52,587 nucleotides of DNA from Alphaproteobacteria bacterium (GTDB lineage: Bacteria > Pseudomonadota > Alphaproteobacteria > JAUXUR01): NCBI GenBank assembly GCA_030680745.1, contig JAUXUR010000041.1, positions 1 to 52,587 of the forward strand, given 5' to 3'. Made by a program: the position numbers and the translations under genes. Shown here one piece after another: positions 17,823 through 26,130 of this stretch. The stretch's first letter is position 1, and the number at the start of each line of letters is the position of its first letter. The notes under the pieces were generated by a model, which was not told where the DNA came from, did not search any database, and was given only the letters and a program-made list of their open reading frames with translations.

Positions 17823-19280
17823 ATGTTTAGTCCTGTTTTTTATATTATAGGCCATTTGCTCGTTATTTTAGGTGTAACGATGCTTGGACCTGCTTTATTA
17901 GATCATCTCCAACATCAAGCTGAGGGTGTTATTTTTTTGACATCGTCTTCTATTACAATTTTCACAGGTTTTTCTCTTATTTTTGCTTTTAAAACAAATA
18001 TTAAAGAAATTAGTGTAAGGCAGGCTTTTTTATTGACCTTTCTAACGTGGACTGTTTTATCAGGGTTTGCGGCCATTCCTTTTATGTTGACGTCATTAAA
18101 GCTGACTTTTACCGAAGCCTATTTTGAAACAATGTCAGGGCTTACTACAACGGGGTCAACGATTTTCAAAAACCTTGATCATTTATCCCAAGGATTGCAT
18201 TTGTGGCGTGCATTTTTATCAGGTTTGGGTGGCATCGGCATTATCGTTTTGGCCATTGCCATTTTACCTTTGTTAAAAATTGGAGGAATGCAGCTTTTCC
18301 AAATGGAAAGTTCTGACAAATTTGATAAATTTTTGCCACGTTCGACACAAATAGCAGCTAATATCGTGTTGATTTATTTAGGATTAATACTTATTTGTTT
18401 TTTTGCCTATTGGCTTTTTGGCATGAGCTTTTTTGATGCTATTTTTCATAGTATCACGACCCTTGCAACTTCAGGCACGTCAACGCATGATCAATCTTTT
18501 GGGTATTTTAACAATGCACGGATTGAGTGGGTTGGTATTATTTTTATGTTATTGGGGGCCATGCCTTTTGTGTTATATGCAAAATTTTTAATGGGTAATC
18601 GACGTGCATTGCTAAAAGATGGAGAAGTTCAACTTTTTATAGGTTTCATTGCAATTGCAGCAATTTTAATCTTTGTGCATTTGTTTCAGAAATATGGTGG
18701 CTTTCAAGCAAAAATTGATTTTTTTGTACTTATACGTAAATCTATTTTTCATGCCGTTTCCTACATGACAACAACTGGCATTGCGACGGAAAATATTTTA
18801 AAATGGGGAAGTTTTCCGCTTCTTATTTTATTGTTTTTAGGCCTTATTGGGGGATGTCGTGGATCAACGTCAGGCGGGTTAAAAGTTTTTCGTTTCCGGG
18901 TGTTATTGGCCCAAACATCAACACAAATTGCGCAATTAATTCACCCTAGAGGTATTTTTATTCCGTATTTTAACAATAAAGCGATTTCACCAAATATTTT
19001 AACATCTGTTAGTACTTTTATTTTTGTGTATGTGCTTATCATTTTTATTTTTGCAATTGCTTATGCGTGTGTAGGTGTTGATTTTTCATCCAGTTTAAGC
19101 ATTTCAATTTCAACACTTAGCAATACAGGCCAGGGATTGACTGAAATATACGGACCATTTTCAAGTTTTGCTGATCTGCCAATTGTCGCTAAATGGATCA
19201 TGATTTTGGGGATGCTTTTAGGGAGACTCGAAATATTTTCGGTACTTGTTGTCTTTTTGCCATTTTTCTGGCGTAACTGA
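17823..19280 (+). CDS. trkH: Trk-type potassium uptake protein TrkH
   Basis: A 485-residue inner-membrane subunit of the Trk K+ transporter, working with the cytoplasmic regulator TrkA (not in this window). About ten strongly hydrophobic segments are visible. Four pore repeats carry filter-like motifs: MSGLTTTGST, ITTLATSGTS, MTTTGIATE and LSNTGQGL. The conserved GGCRGSTSGGLKVFR precedes the last pore repeat. The C-terminal LGRLEIFSVLVVFLPFFW is typical of TrkH. The gene ends 30 bases before the GIY-YIG hairpin unit. Confidence 0.95.
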   Translation: MFSPVFYIIGHLLVILGVTMLGPALLDHLQHQAEGVIFLTSSSITIFTGFSLIFAFKTNIKEISVRQAFLLTFLTWTVLSGFAAIPFMLTSLKLTFTEAYFETMSGLTTTGSTIFKNLDHLSQGLHLWRAFLSGLGGIGIIVLAIAILPLLKIGGMQLFQMESSDKFDKFLPRSTQIAANIVLIYLGLILICFFAYWLFGMSFFDAIFHSITTLATSGTSTHDQSFGYFNNARIEWVGIIFMLLGAMPFVLYAKFLMGNRRALLKDGEVQLFIGFIAIAAILIFVHLFQKYGGFQAKIDFFVLIRKSIFHAVSYMTTTGIATENILKWGSFPLLILLFLGLIGGCRGSTSGGLKVFRFRVLLAQTSTQIAQLIHPRGIFIPYFNNKAISPNILTSVSTFIFVYVLIIFIFAIAYACVGVDFSSSLSISISTLSNTGQGLTEIYGPFSSFADLPIVAKWIMILGMLLGRLEIFSVLVVFLPFFWRN

Positions 19281-19310
19281 TGTATAGTGAAATGGTTTGT
19301 ACACCCTTTT

Positions 19311-19391
19311 GTTTTCCTGAACGCGTTGAAGCGAAGCTTCGAACGCAGATTCAGGATCCAAATTAAAGAACATGCTCGAAGAGCATGGCTT
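19311..19391 (+). repeat. left inverted arm of the GIY-YIG unit (two hairpins)
   Basis: Contains the outer hairpin 19311-19359 and the inner perfect hairpin 19371-19387 followed by GCTT. The order is mirrored at 19701-19782. The hairpins lie between trkH and the nuclease gene and overlap the region where its promoter should be. Confidence 0.8.
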
Positions 19392-19410
19392 AATTATAAG
19401 AAAAAATAAC

Positions 19411-19701
19411 ATGAAATCGTATTGGATTTATATTGTTGCTTCTGAAACAAATGGAACTATCTATATAGGTATGACTAATAATTTAATAAGGCGCATTTAT
19501 GAACATAAAAATAATTTAATTAAAGGCTTCACCTGTAAATATAATGTACATAAACTAGTATACACAGAACAATTTGAACGTCCTGAAGAGGCACTTTACC
19601 GTGAGGCTCAGCTTAAGGCTTGGCGAAGAATATGGAAGTTAGAATTAATAAATAAAGCTAATCCAGTGTGGAAAGATCTTTATTTTGATTATTGTAAATA
19701 A
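19411..19701 (+). CDS. small GIY-YIG nuclease (YhbQ/UPF0213-like)
   Basis: A 96-residue single-domain GIY-YIG protein. The signature reads YWIYIVAS...GTIYIGMTNNLIRRIYEHK, containing the paired tyrosines, glycine and catalytic arginine, followed by GFTCKYNVHKLVYTE, EALYREAQLKAWRR (catalytic glutamate candidate in REAQ) and INKANPVWKDL. The start at 19411 begins at the domain edge; an upstream in-frame ATG falls inside the inner hairpin. Such stand-alone proteins are common in bacteria and their role is unsettled. The framing by mirrored hairpins suggests that this gene either moves with them or acts on them. Confidence 0.9.
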   Translation: MKSYWIYIVASETNGTIYIGMTNNLIRRIYEHKNNLIKGFTCKYNVHKLVYTEQFERPEEALYREAQLKAWRRIWKLELINKANPVWKDLYFDYCK

Positions 19702-19782
19702 AGCCATGCTCTTACGAGCATGTATTATAGTTGGGATCCTGAATCTGCCTTTGAAGCTTCGCTTCAAGGCGTTCAGGAAAAC
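19701..19782 (-). repeat. right inverted arm of the GIY-YIG unit (two hairpins)
   Basis: Inner hairpin 19705-19722 and outer hairpin 19734-19782, the inverted counterpart of 19311-19391. The first base overlaps the last base of the nuclease stop codon. Confidence 0.8.
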
Positions 19783-19860
19783 AGACTGGAATGTGGGTAA
19801 TTTTTAAAATAAAGTTAAAAATTTTCACTAAATTTGGATTGTTATATTTTGGAGATAAAA

Positions 19861-22800
19861 ATGACCCTTCTGCCCGTTAGTCTAGACGATAAATATGTTG
19901 TAAACAAAGGCAGAATTTATATCTCAGCCATTCAAGCGCTTGTTAAACTTCCTTTTTTACAGCATCAGCTTGATGTTAAAAATGGACTAAAGACAGCAGG
20001 TTTTATTTCAGGATATAGGGGCTCACCTTTAGGTGGATATGATAAAGCATTATGGGCTGCCCAAAAATATTTAGATGAGCATCATATTAAATTTGTACCA
20101 GGCATTAACGAAGATTTAGGGGCGACAGCCGTTTGGGGGTCGCAACAGGCGAATTTATATCCAGGTGCGTTATATGATGGTGTGTTTGGGATTTGGTATG
20201 GCAAAGGCCCTGGTGTTGACAGATCTGGTGACGTGTTTAAGCATGGAAATGCAGCGGGTACGTCTAAACATGGTGGTGTGCTTGTTATAATGGGGGATGA
20301 TCATGCTTGTAGATCATCAACCTTACCCCATCAAAGTGATTACGCTATGATGGATGCGATGATTCCTGTGTTGAATCCATCGAGTATGAAAGAGCTTTTT
20401 GATTTTGGCATTTTTGGGTGGGCTTTATCGCGTTATTCAGGATGTTGGGTTGCCCTTAAAACAATTGAAGAAACAGCAGATAGTGCAGGCTCATTGTGGG
20501 TGGATATTGATAAATATTCATTTGTGACGCCGCAAGATTTTATAGTACCGCAAGATGGCTTAAATATTCGTATTCCTGACACGCCATTAGCACAAGAAGC
20601 ACGTCTTCACAATTATAAAATGGCGGCCGTTAAAGCCTTTGCGCGTGCTAATAATATTGATAAAATAACGATAAAACCGGAAGTGCCGCGTTTTGGAATC
20701 ATAACAACGGGTAAATCTTATGCTGATTTACATGATGCCCTTGATAATTTAGGTATCACAGAAGAAATTGCGCATAAAATTGGTTTATCCATTTATAAAA
20801 TTGGTCTTGTTTGGCCGTTAGAACCTGAACAATTAAAAGCTTTCATGTTAGGGCTTGAAGAAGTTTTAATTATTGAAGAAAAAAGACCCCTTGTTGAAGA
20901 CCAAGTTAAATCAATTCTCTATAATCTTCAGCACATTGCACGGCCGTTGATTACAGGTAAATTAGATGAACATGATCAGGTTCAATTTCCAACCACAACC
21001 GAATTGACGCCAACGCAAATCGCACATGTTTTAGTGAAGCGCCTTAAAAAATATTATACACACGGTGTCATGGATGATTATATCAATTTGTTGAATGAGA
21101 AAGCCGGCCATCAACGCCCACTTGCCATGCAACGTATTCCTTATTATTGTTCGGGTTGCCCGCATAATACCTCCACTAAAGTCCCAGATGGAAGCCGCGC
21201 ACTCGCTGGCATTGGTTGCCATTATATGGTGACGTGGATGAATCGGAATACTTCCACTTTCACGCAAATGGGTGGGGAAGGCGTGCCATGGATAGGACAG
21301 GCGCCATTCACAGAAACGGAACATGTTTTTGCTAATTTAGGTGATGGTACTTATTACCATTCGGGTATTTTAGCGATTCGTCAGGCAGTCGCCTCTAAAG
21401 TAAATATTACTTTTAAGCTTTTGTATAATGATGCTGTGGCCATGACCGGTGGGCAGCCCCTAGACGGTCCTTTAAGCTTGCCACAATTGACGCAACAATT
21501 GCGTGCTGAAGGCGTTGTTTCTATTGCGTTGGTATCGGATGATATTGAAAAATATAAATCAATGACAGGTTTTGCGCCAAACATTGAGATAGAGCATCGC
21601 GATGAATTTGAATCGATGCAACAAAAATATAGAACGCTTAAAGGCACATCTGTCCTTATTTATGATCAAACCTGTGCTGCAGAAAAAAGACGCAGGCGTA
21701 AACGTAAATTAATGGAAGATCCACCTGTTCGTGTGTTCATTAACGATAATGTGTGCGAAGGCTGTGGGGATTGCGGCAAAAAATCAAATTGTGTTTCAAT
21801 CTTGCCGCTTGAAACAGAATTAGGGCGTAAACGTGAAATTGATCAATCATCCTGTAACAAAGATTATTCATGTGTGAAGGGTTTTTGCCCCAGTTTTGTA
21901 ACGGTTCTTGGCGGACAATTACGCAAAAAATCATCTTTGTTAAAAGACGATTTTAAACCAAATCTTATTGATATACCCGACCCCCAGATTCCAAAACTTG
22001 ATCGTGTTTATGATGTTTTGATGACGGGTGTTGGCGGTACAGGGATTGTCACCATCGGTGCTCTTTTAGGGATGGCCGCCCATTTAGAAGGTAAAGGTTG
22101 TACGATTCTGGATATTACAGGTCTTGCCCAAAAAGGTGGACAGGTGACTTGTCATTTAAAATTGGCGCCTAAAACTGAAGATATTCATGCATCACGCATT
22201 ACCACAGGTAATGCTGATTTGGTGATTGGTGGGGATTATGTGGTGACCGCTAATCCAGAAATGCTGGATAAAATGCGTATGGGTAAAACAAAAATCATTT
22301 TTGATCCACGCAAAGCGATGTCAGGTGATTTTACGCAAAACCCAGATGCCTATTTTCCAGAAAAATTACTCCATGAAAATTTGGCTGTAACGGTTGGAGA
22401 GGATAATTTATTCCCCATTCATGCCCATGATTTAGCAAGCTCTATTTTGGGTGACGCTATTTACAGTAATGCATTTTTATTAGGCTACGCTTATCAAAAA
22501 GGATTTTTGCCTTTAAGCGGTGAGGCAATTGAAAAAGCAATCGAACTTAATGGAGTAAGCATTACCAATAATAAATTAGCTTTTTTATGGGGTAGACGTG
22601 CAGCCCATGATTTAAAAACTTTACATGCCCTTATTGGTCGCGATGAAAAGGGAGAGGAAAAGAAAAAATTCGCAAGCACTGCAAAAGATATTATTAAAGT
22701 GCGTATGGCGTTTCTTACAGAATATCAAAATAAGAAATATGCCCAAAAATATGAAGATGTTGTAAAAAAGATTGTTGATATAGATGCTCGTTTTCAAAAA

Positions 22801-23328
22801 GAAGATCAGATCTTATCGACAATTGTTGCCAAAAATTATGCAAAATTATTGGCCTATAAAGATGAATATGAAGTTGCCCGTCTTTATACAAAAGGTGATT
22901 TCATAAAAAAAATTGAAGATCATTTTGAAGGCGATTATAAACTTCAATTCCATCTAGCACCGCCTTTGATTGCAAAAAAAGATAAAATAACAGGGCATCT
23001 GAAGAAAAAAGCATATGGGGCTTGGATGATGCGTGCATTTAAGATATTAGCAGGCTTTAAGTTTTTACGCGGTGGTATGCTCGATCCTTTTTCTTACACA
23101 CAAGAGCGTAAAATGGAACGCGGCTTGATCAGTGAATATGAAGCGACAATCGATCATGTGTTGAAAAATTTAAATCATGACAATTATACAATTGCGTGTG
23201 ATATTGCGAATATTCCTGAGGAAATCCGCGGCTTTGGTCATGTGAAAGAAGAGCATCTTCAAAAAGCGCGTTTGAAGCAACAAAAACTACTAGACCTGTT
23301 TAGAAACTCTACTACTGTGGTCGATTGA
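19861..23328 (+). CDS. indolepyruvate ferredoxin oxidoreductase, fused large form
   Basis: A 1155-residue fused 2-oxoacid:ferredoxin oxidoreductase, which oxidatively decarboxylates aryl-pyruvates (from aromatic amino acids) to acyl-CoA while reducing ferredoxin. Order: N-terminal pyrimidine-binding TPP domain (GYRGSPLGGYD, FVPGINEDLGATAVWGSQQ), central TPP/pyrophosphate domain (YCSGCPHNTSTKVP, LGDGTYYHSG, LLYNDAVAMTGGQP), a cysteine-rich Fe-S segment (CEGCGDCGKKSNC, SCNKDYSCVKGFCPSF) and the gamma-like domain (LMTGVGGTGIVTIG, ITGLAQKGGQV). The start at 19861 has GGAG seven bases upstream; an ATG nine codons earlier lies before that site. The last 12 codons and the stop come from the inserted palindromic element at 23291-23436. 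Confidence 0.92.
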   Translation: MTLLPVSLDDKYVVNKGRIYISAIQALVKLPFLQHQLDVKNGLKTAGFISGYRGSPLGGYDKALWAAQKYLDEHHIKFVPGINEDLGATAVWGSQQANLYPGALYDGVFGIWYGKGPGVDRSGDVFKHGNAAGTSKHGGVLVIMGDDHACRSSTLPHQSDYAMMDAMIPVLNPSSMKELFDFGIFGWALSRYSGCWVALKTIEETADSAGSLWVDIDKYSFVTPQDFIVPQDGLNIRIPDTPLAQEARLHNYKMAAVKAFARANNIDKITIKPEVPRFGIITTGKSYADLHDALDNLGITEEIAHKIGLSIYKIGLVWPLEPEQLKAFMLGLEEVLIIEEKRPLVEDQVKSILYNLQHIARPLITGKLDEHDQVQFPTTTELTPTQIAHVLVKRLKKYYTHGVMDDYINLLNEKAGHQRPLAMQRIPYYCSGCPHNTSTKVPDGSRALAGIGCHYMVTWMNRNTSTFTQMGGEGVPWIGQAPFTETEHVFANLGDGTYYHSGILAIRQAVASKVNITFKLLYNDAVAMTGGQPLDGPLSLPQLTQQLRAEGVVSIALVSDDIEKYKSMTGFAPNIEIEHRDEFESMQQKYRTLKGTSVLIYDQTCAAEKRRRRKRKLMEDPPVRVFINDNVCEGCGDCGKKSNCVSILPLETELGRKREIDQSSCNKDYSCVKGFCPSFVTVLGGQLRKKSSLLKDDFKPNLIDIPDPQIPKLDRVYDVLMTGVGGTGIVTIGALLGMAAHLEGKGCTILDITGLAQKGGQVTCHLKLAPKTEDIHASRITTGNADLVIGGDYVVTANPEMLDKMRMGKTKIIFDPRKAMSGDFTQNPDAYFPEKLLHENLAVTVGEDNLFPIHAHDLASSILGDAIYSNAFLLGYAYQKGFLPLSGEAIEKAIELNGVSITNNKLAFLWGRRAAHDLKTLHALIGRDEKGEEKKKFASTAKDIIKVRMAFLTEYQNKKYAQKYEDVVKKIVDIDARFQKEDQILSTIVAKNYAKLLAYKDEYEVARLYTKGDFIKKIEDHFEGDYKLQFHLAPPLIAKKDKITGHLKKKAYGAWMMRAFKILAGFKFLRGGMLDPFSYTQERKMERGLISEYEATIDHVLKNLNHDNYTIACDIANIPEEIRGFGHVKEEHLQKARLKQQKLLDLFRNSTTVVD

Positions 23329-23436
23329 TGCGTCGTTTTGGTGCTCAGATCCTCATGTATATAAGGATACACTCCGGTCTTCCGTGCCAAATCTCCTATC
23401 ACTTGCCACACATTAGCGAGTTTCGAAAGAGGTCTA
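23291..23436 (+). repeat. palindromic element, family A, copy 2, forming the end of the oxidoreductase gene
   Basis: 146 bp, closely similar to copy 1 at 14741-14885 over its whole length, including CTACTACTG-GGTCGATTGA, the core CTCATGTATATAAGGATACACT and GGTCTTCCGTGCC. The ends TAGACC and GGTCTA are inverted; the left arm has drifted. The reading frame of the indolepyruvate oxidoreductase runs into it and stops at the TGA in CGATTGA (23326-23328). Confidence 0.85.
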
Positions 23437-23516
23437 TAGATCAATTTAATGCGGCATCAAAACAAGATTCTATCTTGATGACGGAATAATGATGTACCAA
23501 TATGAGATTATGCCAT

Positions 23517-23648
23517 TGTATACCCAAACAATTTCAAAATGTGGGTAGGAAGATGAGTGGGGAGCAAACGGAGCGTATTCTTCATACGAGAGTATTGCGA
23601 AACCCGAAATCTGACGCCCTCCACAGTTTGAAAGAGAAAGGGTATACA
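23517..23648 (+). repeat. palindromic element, diverged family C-like, supplying the ribosome site of the next gene
   Basis: Ends TGTATACCC (23517-23525) and GGGTATACA (23640-23648) are a perfect inverted pair. The interior (GGAGCGTATTCTTCATACG, then ATCTGACGCCCTCC) follows the family C layout with many changes. The right arm runs into the ATG of the SixA-like gene, so AAAGGG used for translation lies in or at the edge of the element. Confidence 0.6.
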
Positions 23649-24148
23649 TGAAACGCTTAATTTTGATGCGCCACGGTGATGCACCCAATGTGAAAGAAGG
23701 TGATCGTTTTCGGCTTTTATCTGAAAAGGGAATGAAGCAATCACGTGAAGCTGGCGATTATTTAGTGCGCGCTCATATTATCCCTGATTTAATTTATGTA
23801 TCGCCTGTCGAACGTACAATGAAAACACTTGAATGCTTGGCGGCGGCTTTTAAAAAAACGCCTTTGACAGAAATTCAGATAGGTCTATATGCTGCCCCTA
23901 AAGAGCGTATTTTAAGTATTATTGAAAAATGTCCTGCAGATATTAATACATTGTTAGTTATAGGTCATAATCCTGGCATAAGCGAATTGTTGCGTTTTTT
24001 GCCTATTGCGAAAGACGAACATTATAAACAAGTAAAGCAATATGTTTTTCCTGAAGGGGGATTGGTTTCGCTTGTTTATGAAATAGATAATTGGGGATTG
24101 GTGTCTGTCACTGATGGTTTATTTGAGCATCAGTTTGTTTCTTCTTAA
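23648..24148 (+). CDS. SixA-like histidine phosphatase
   Basis: A 166-residue member of the small histidine phosphatase branch related to phosphohistidine phosphatase SixA. The catalytic LMRHGDAP has R8-H9-G10. The family's LSEKGMKQSREAGDYL, YVSPVERTMKTLE (second arginine) and VIGHNPGISELLRFL (second histidine) all follow in order. SixA-type enzymes remove phosphate from phosphohistidine in signalling or PTS proteins; the actual substrate is not known here. The start codon adjoins the end of a palindromic element. The stop is two bases from the convergent yoeB stop. Confidence 0.9.
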   Translation: MKRLILMRHGDAPNVKEGDRFRLLSEKGMKQSREAGDYLVRAHIIPDLIYVSPVERTMKTLECLAAAFKKTPLTEIQIGLYAAPKERILSIIEKCPADINTLLVIGHNPGISELLRFLPIAKDEHYKQVKQYVFPEGGLVSLVYEIDNWGLVSVTDGLFEHQFVSS

Positions 24149-24150
24149 TT

Positions 24151-24411
24151 TTATTTATAATGTGTCCAGAGTCGGATAATTTTAACGCCTTTTAATTCAA
24201 TATCTACCTGATAGATAAGACGATGTTGAATATTGATACGTCTTGAATAGGCTCCTGTTAAATCACCAACCAGCTTTTCGTAAGGAGGAGAATTTTGAAA
24301 CGGATTATGCCTGATAATATCCAATAAAAGTTCAGCTTTATTTTTAAGGCCTGCTTCTTTTATTTTTTGTGCATCTTTCTGTGATTGTTTTGTAAAATAG
24401 AGTTCATACAC
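24151..24411 (-). CDS. yoeB: YoeB-type mRNA interferase toxin
   Basis: An 86-residue toxin of the Txe/YoeB family in the RelE fold, which cleaves mRNA in the ribosomal A site. The family signature is complete: YEKLVGDLTGAYSRRINIQHRLIYQV and the C-terminal WTHYK. Likely catalytic residues are E45, R57/R58, H63 and H84, matching E46, R65 and H83 of E. coli YoeB in order. It starts four bases after the yefM stop, as in a typical antitoxin-first operon. Confidence 0.95.
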   Translation of the reverse strand: MYELYFTKQSQKDAQKIKEAGLKNKAELLLDIIRHNPFQNSPPYEKLVGDLTGAYSRRINIQHRLIYQVDIELKGVKIIRLWTHYK

Positions 24412-24415
24412 ATTC

Positions 24416-24658
24416 TTACCAATCTAGTTTTTTGGACGTTTCATTAAAAGGCGTTGCAAGTCCTTCTTGGATAGATTCTCTCATCTGGGGGATTGAAAGA
24501 AGGAATAAAGTTTCTTGTATGGCGCGCCAATCATCTTCGGCAAGAAGAACTGCATTATTTCTTTTACCTTTTATTAAGGTTGGTTCGTGCGTTAAATTTG
24601 TTTCGTCAATGAGTTTATATAAATTAGCGCGGGCTTCACTGGCTGTTAAAATGCTCAT
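24416..24658 (-). CDS. yefM: YefM/Phd-family antitoxin
   Basis: An 80-residue antitoxin. The N-terminal DNA-binding half (SILTASEARANLYKLIDE) and the NAVLLAEDDWRAIQETLFLLS segment are diagnostic of YefM, and the C-terminal tail (FNETSKKLDW) should wrap the toxin. It neutralises YoeB and represses its own promoter. The ribosome site GGAGAT lies about six bases upstream on the minus strand. The operator and promoter are at 24691-24719. Confidence 0.95.
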   Translation of the reverse strand: MSILTASEARANLYKLIDETNLTHEPTLIKGKRNNAVLLAEDDWRAIQETLFLLSIPQMRESIQEGLATPFNETSKKLDW

Positions 24659-24690
24659 AATTTATCTCCTATATAAAGAGTGTGTAGTTT

Positions 24691-24719
24691 ATTATAACGT
24701 ACGTTTTTACGTACGTAAA
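24691..24719 (-). promoter_or_regulatory. yefM-yoeB promoter overlapped by a palindromic operator
   Basis: On the minus strand, TTTACG, 17 bases, then TATAAT gives a near-consensus sigma-70 promoter. The spacer is almost filled by the palindrome ACGTACGTAAAAACGTACGT (24697-24716). A repressor bound there would block the polymerase, which fits autoregulation by YefM-YoeB. Confidence 0.75.
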
Positions 24720-24893
24720 GTTTTAAATAAAAAGTGTTTTTGCTGGAATATTTATTTCTTTTTTAAATTTAACTATTTGAGTCTTAACGTAGTTTATTTA
24801 ATGTAAAGTTTTCATATTTACTACAATTAATATTAACTATTATTTAATTTGCAATCTGTATAATTAAATAATAAAACAATTTTGGAGGATAAA

Positions 24894-26027
24894 ATGAAGA
24901 AAATACTTATCTTGTGTTCTATGTTTTTTGCAACGTCATTTCTTTATGCTGATGATGATAACAAAAAAGATGAACTTATTACTAAAATTTTAAAACCTGA
25001 TGATTCTCAAAAAATGACTTCTTTTGATATCTTTGGACCAGTAGCTCTTCAGCTCAAGCAACTCACTGAAAAATTTGGACAGAACCAGGAAAAATTTAAA
25101 ATTATCTTACTCGATAATCTTAATGAAGAAGCTTTAAAATTCAGTGGAACTGATTCTCCAGAAGTAATAGGTGCGTATAAGAATTATTTTACTGAAGAAG
25201 AACTTCAATTTATCTTCAATTTAAGAAAAAACGCAATATGGTTAAAAGTAAATAATGCTCAATATCAAACTTATTTAATGAATAGGGCTATGAAAAGAAT
25301 GATGGGTTCTGCCATGCCAAATTTTATGGTTAATTTCATTAAACAAATTGTAGCAAAAGCCATAGAGGGTGGATTAGATAAAAATGTAAGTGATAAATTG
25401 CTGAGCCTTTCGCAAAAGGAAGTTGATACGACAGATAGTTCAGAAATGTTAAAAAAGATGCGGGATCAATATGATGAACAAATTAAACAAAGCACTCTTC
25501 CAAAAGCATCTGATGGTGTAACGCCTGAAAAAATAGAATTGGCTGGTGAGTACACGTCGCATATTTATAACCCTGATCAAATGGTGGAATCTGTCATGAT
25601 GATGGTTAAAATGGTTTTAAAAAAAGTTGAAGATCAGGCAAATACTGAAAAAGAAAAATTTTCTAGTATAATAAATGCATTTTTTGACCATGAGGGGAAA
25701 CAACTGATTAACCAATTCTATATAGACACTTTTGTGAAAGCCAGTGAAAAAGCGATGGCTGAAATTTTCACGCTTCAAGAACTTAAAGAGATGGTTGCGC
25801 TGCAAAATCAACCCATTGTTCAAAAGCTCAATACTTTTAGTCGAGAGGTGTTACACAAAATAACGACAAAAATACTGATGCAAAAAACAATGGAAGGTAT
25901 TAAAAATAATGAATCTTTTATCCGTATCGCTGTCAATAAAGCTCTTGAAAAAGCAAAGGAAATGAATCTGATTTCTGGAGAAGCTTTAAGCAATATTCAG
26001 AAAGAGGTTTTAGCCATGAAAATGTAG
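24894..26027 (+). CDS. exported protein with two DUF2059-like segments
   Basis: A 377-residue exported protein with signal peptide MKKILILCSMFFATSFLYA. Two segments resemble DUF2059: AYKNYFTEEELQFIFNLRK near residue 100 and MAEIFTLQELKEMVALQNQPIVQKL near residue 295, each with the FT-x-x-EL-x-x-hydrophobic pattern. The rest is helical, with a methionine-rich stretch. DUF2059 proteins are periplasmic, of unknown function. The ATG at 24894 has GGAGGA eight bases upstream; an in-frame TTG four codons earlier is not needed. Unlinked to neighbours by strand. Confidence 0.6.
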   Translation: MKKILILCSMFFATSFLYADDDNKKDELITKILKPDDSQKMTSFDIFGPVALQLKQLTEKFGQNQEKFKIILLDNLNEEALKFSGTDSPEVIGAYKNYFTEEELQFIFNLRKNAIWLKVNNAQYQTYLMNRAMKRMMGSAMPNFMVNFIKQIVAKAIEGGLDKNVSDKLLSLSQKEVDTTDSSEMLKKMRDQYDEQIKQSTLPKASDGVTPEKIELAGEYTSHIYNPDQMVESVMMMVKMVLKKVEDQANTEKEKFSSIINAFFDHEGKQLINQFYIDTFVKASEKAMAEIFTLQELKEMVALQNQPIVQKLNTFSREVLHKITTKILMQKTMEGIKNNESFIRIAVNKALEKAKEMNLISGEALSNIQKEVLAMKM

Positions 26028-26072
26028 AGAAGCGATGAATTTTTCTTGAAAATAAAGAAAACCAGTAAAACG

Positions 26073-26101
26073 GAACTGTGTTATTTTTATAAACACAGTT
26101 C
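26073..26101 (+). terminator. hairpin terminator between convergent genes
   Basis: GAACTGTGTT and AACACAGTTC form a perfect ten-base-pair stem around a nine-base AT loop, between the DUF2059-like gene and rbfA, which converge. A T-rich tract follows 10 bases later on the plus strand. Confidence 0.55.
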
Positions 26102-26130
26102 AGTAAACTTTCTTTTTTATTTAGATATTT

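Larger units (their letters stand above)
19311..19782 (+). mobile_element. hairpin-bounded GIY-YIG unit, candidate mobile element
   Basis: A 472-bp unit made of an outer hairpin, an inner hairpin, one small GIY-YIG nuclease gene, then the inner and outer hairpins again in inverted order. Outer repeats 19311-19359 and 19734-19782 match at 46 of 49 positions as inverted copies, and each folds by itself (CCTGAA with TTCAGG outside, AAGC with GCTT inside). Two of the three differences are a compensatory swap of one base pair (G25-C44 in the left arm becomes C-G), and the third is in a bulge. Inner hairpins are CATGCTC-GAA-GAGCATG on the left and CATGCTC-TTAC-GAGCATG on the right. No target duplication is obvious. 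Mobility is inferred from this architecture. Confidence 0.6.

Noticed and set aside
23459..23490. Short inverted bases near AAGATTCTATCTTGATG as a terminator for the oxidoreductase
   Set aside because: Stem too short and no T run; the palindromic element upstream is the stronger structure.
24432..24806. 124-codon plus-strand frame across the yefM region
   Set aside because: Antisense to yefM and its promoter, no homology, and the toxin-antitoxin genes are unmistakable.
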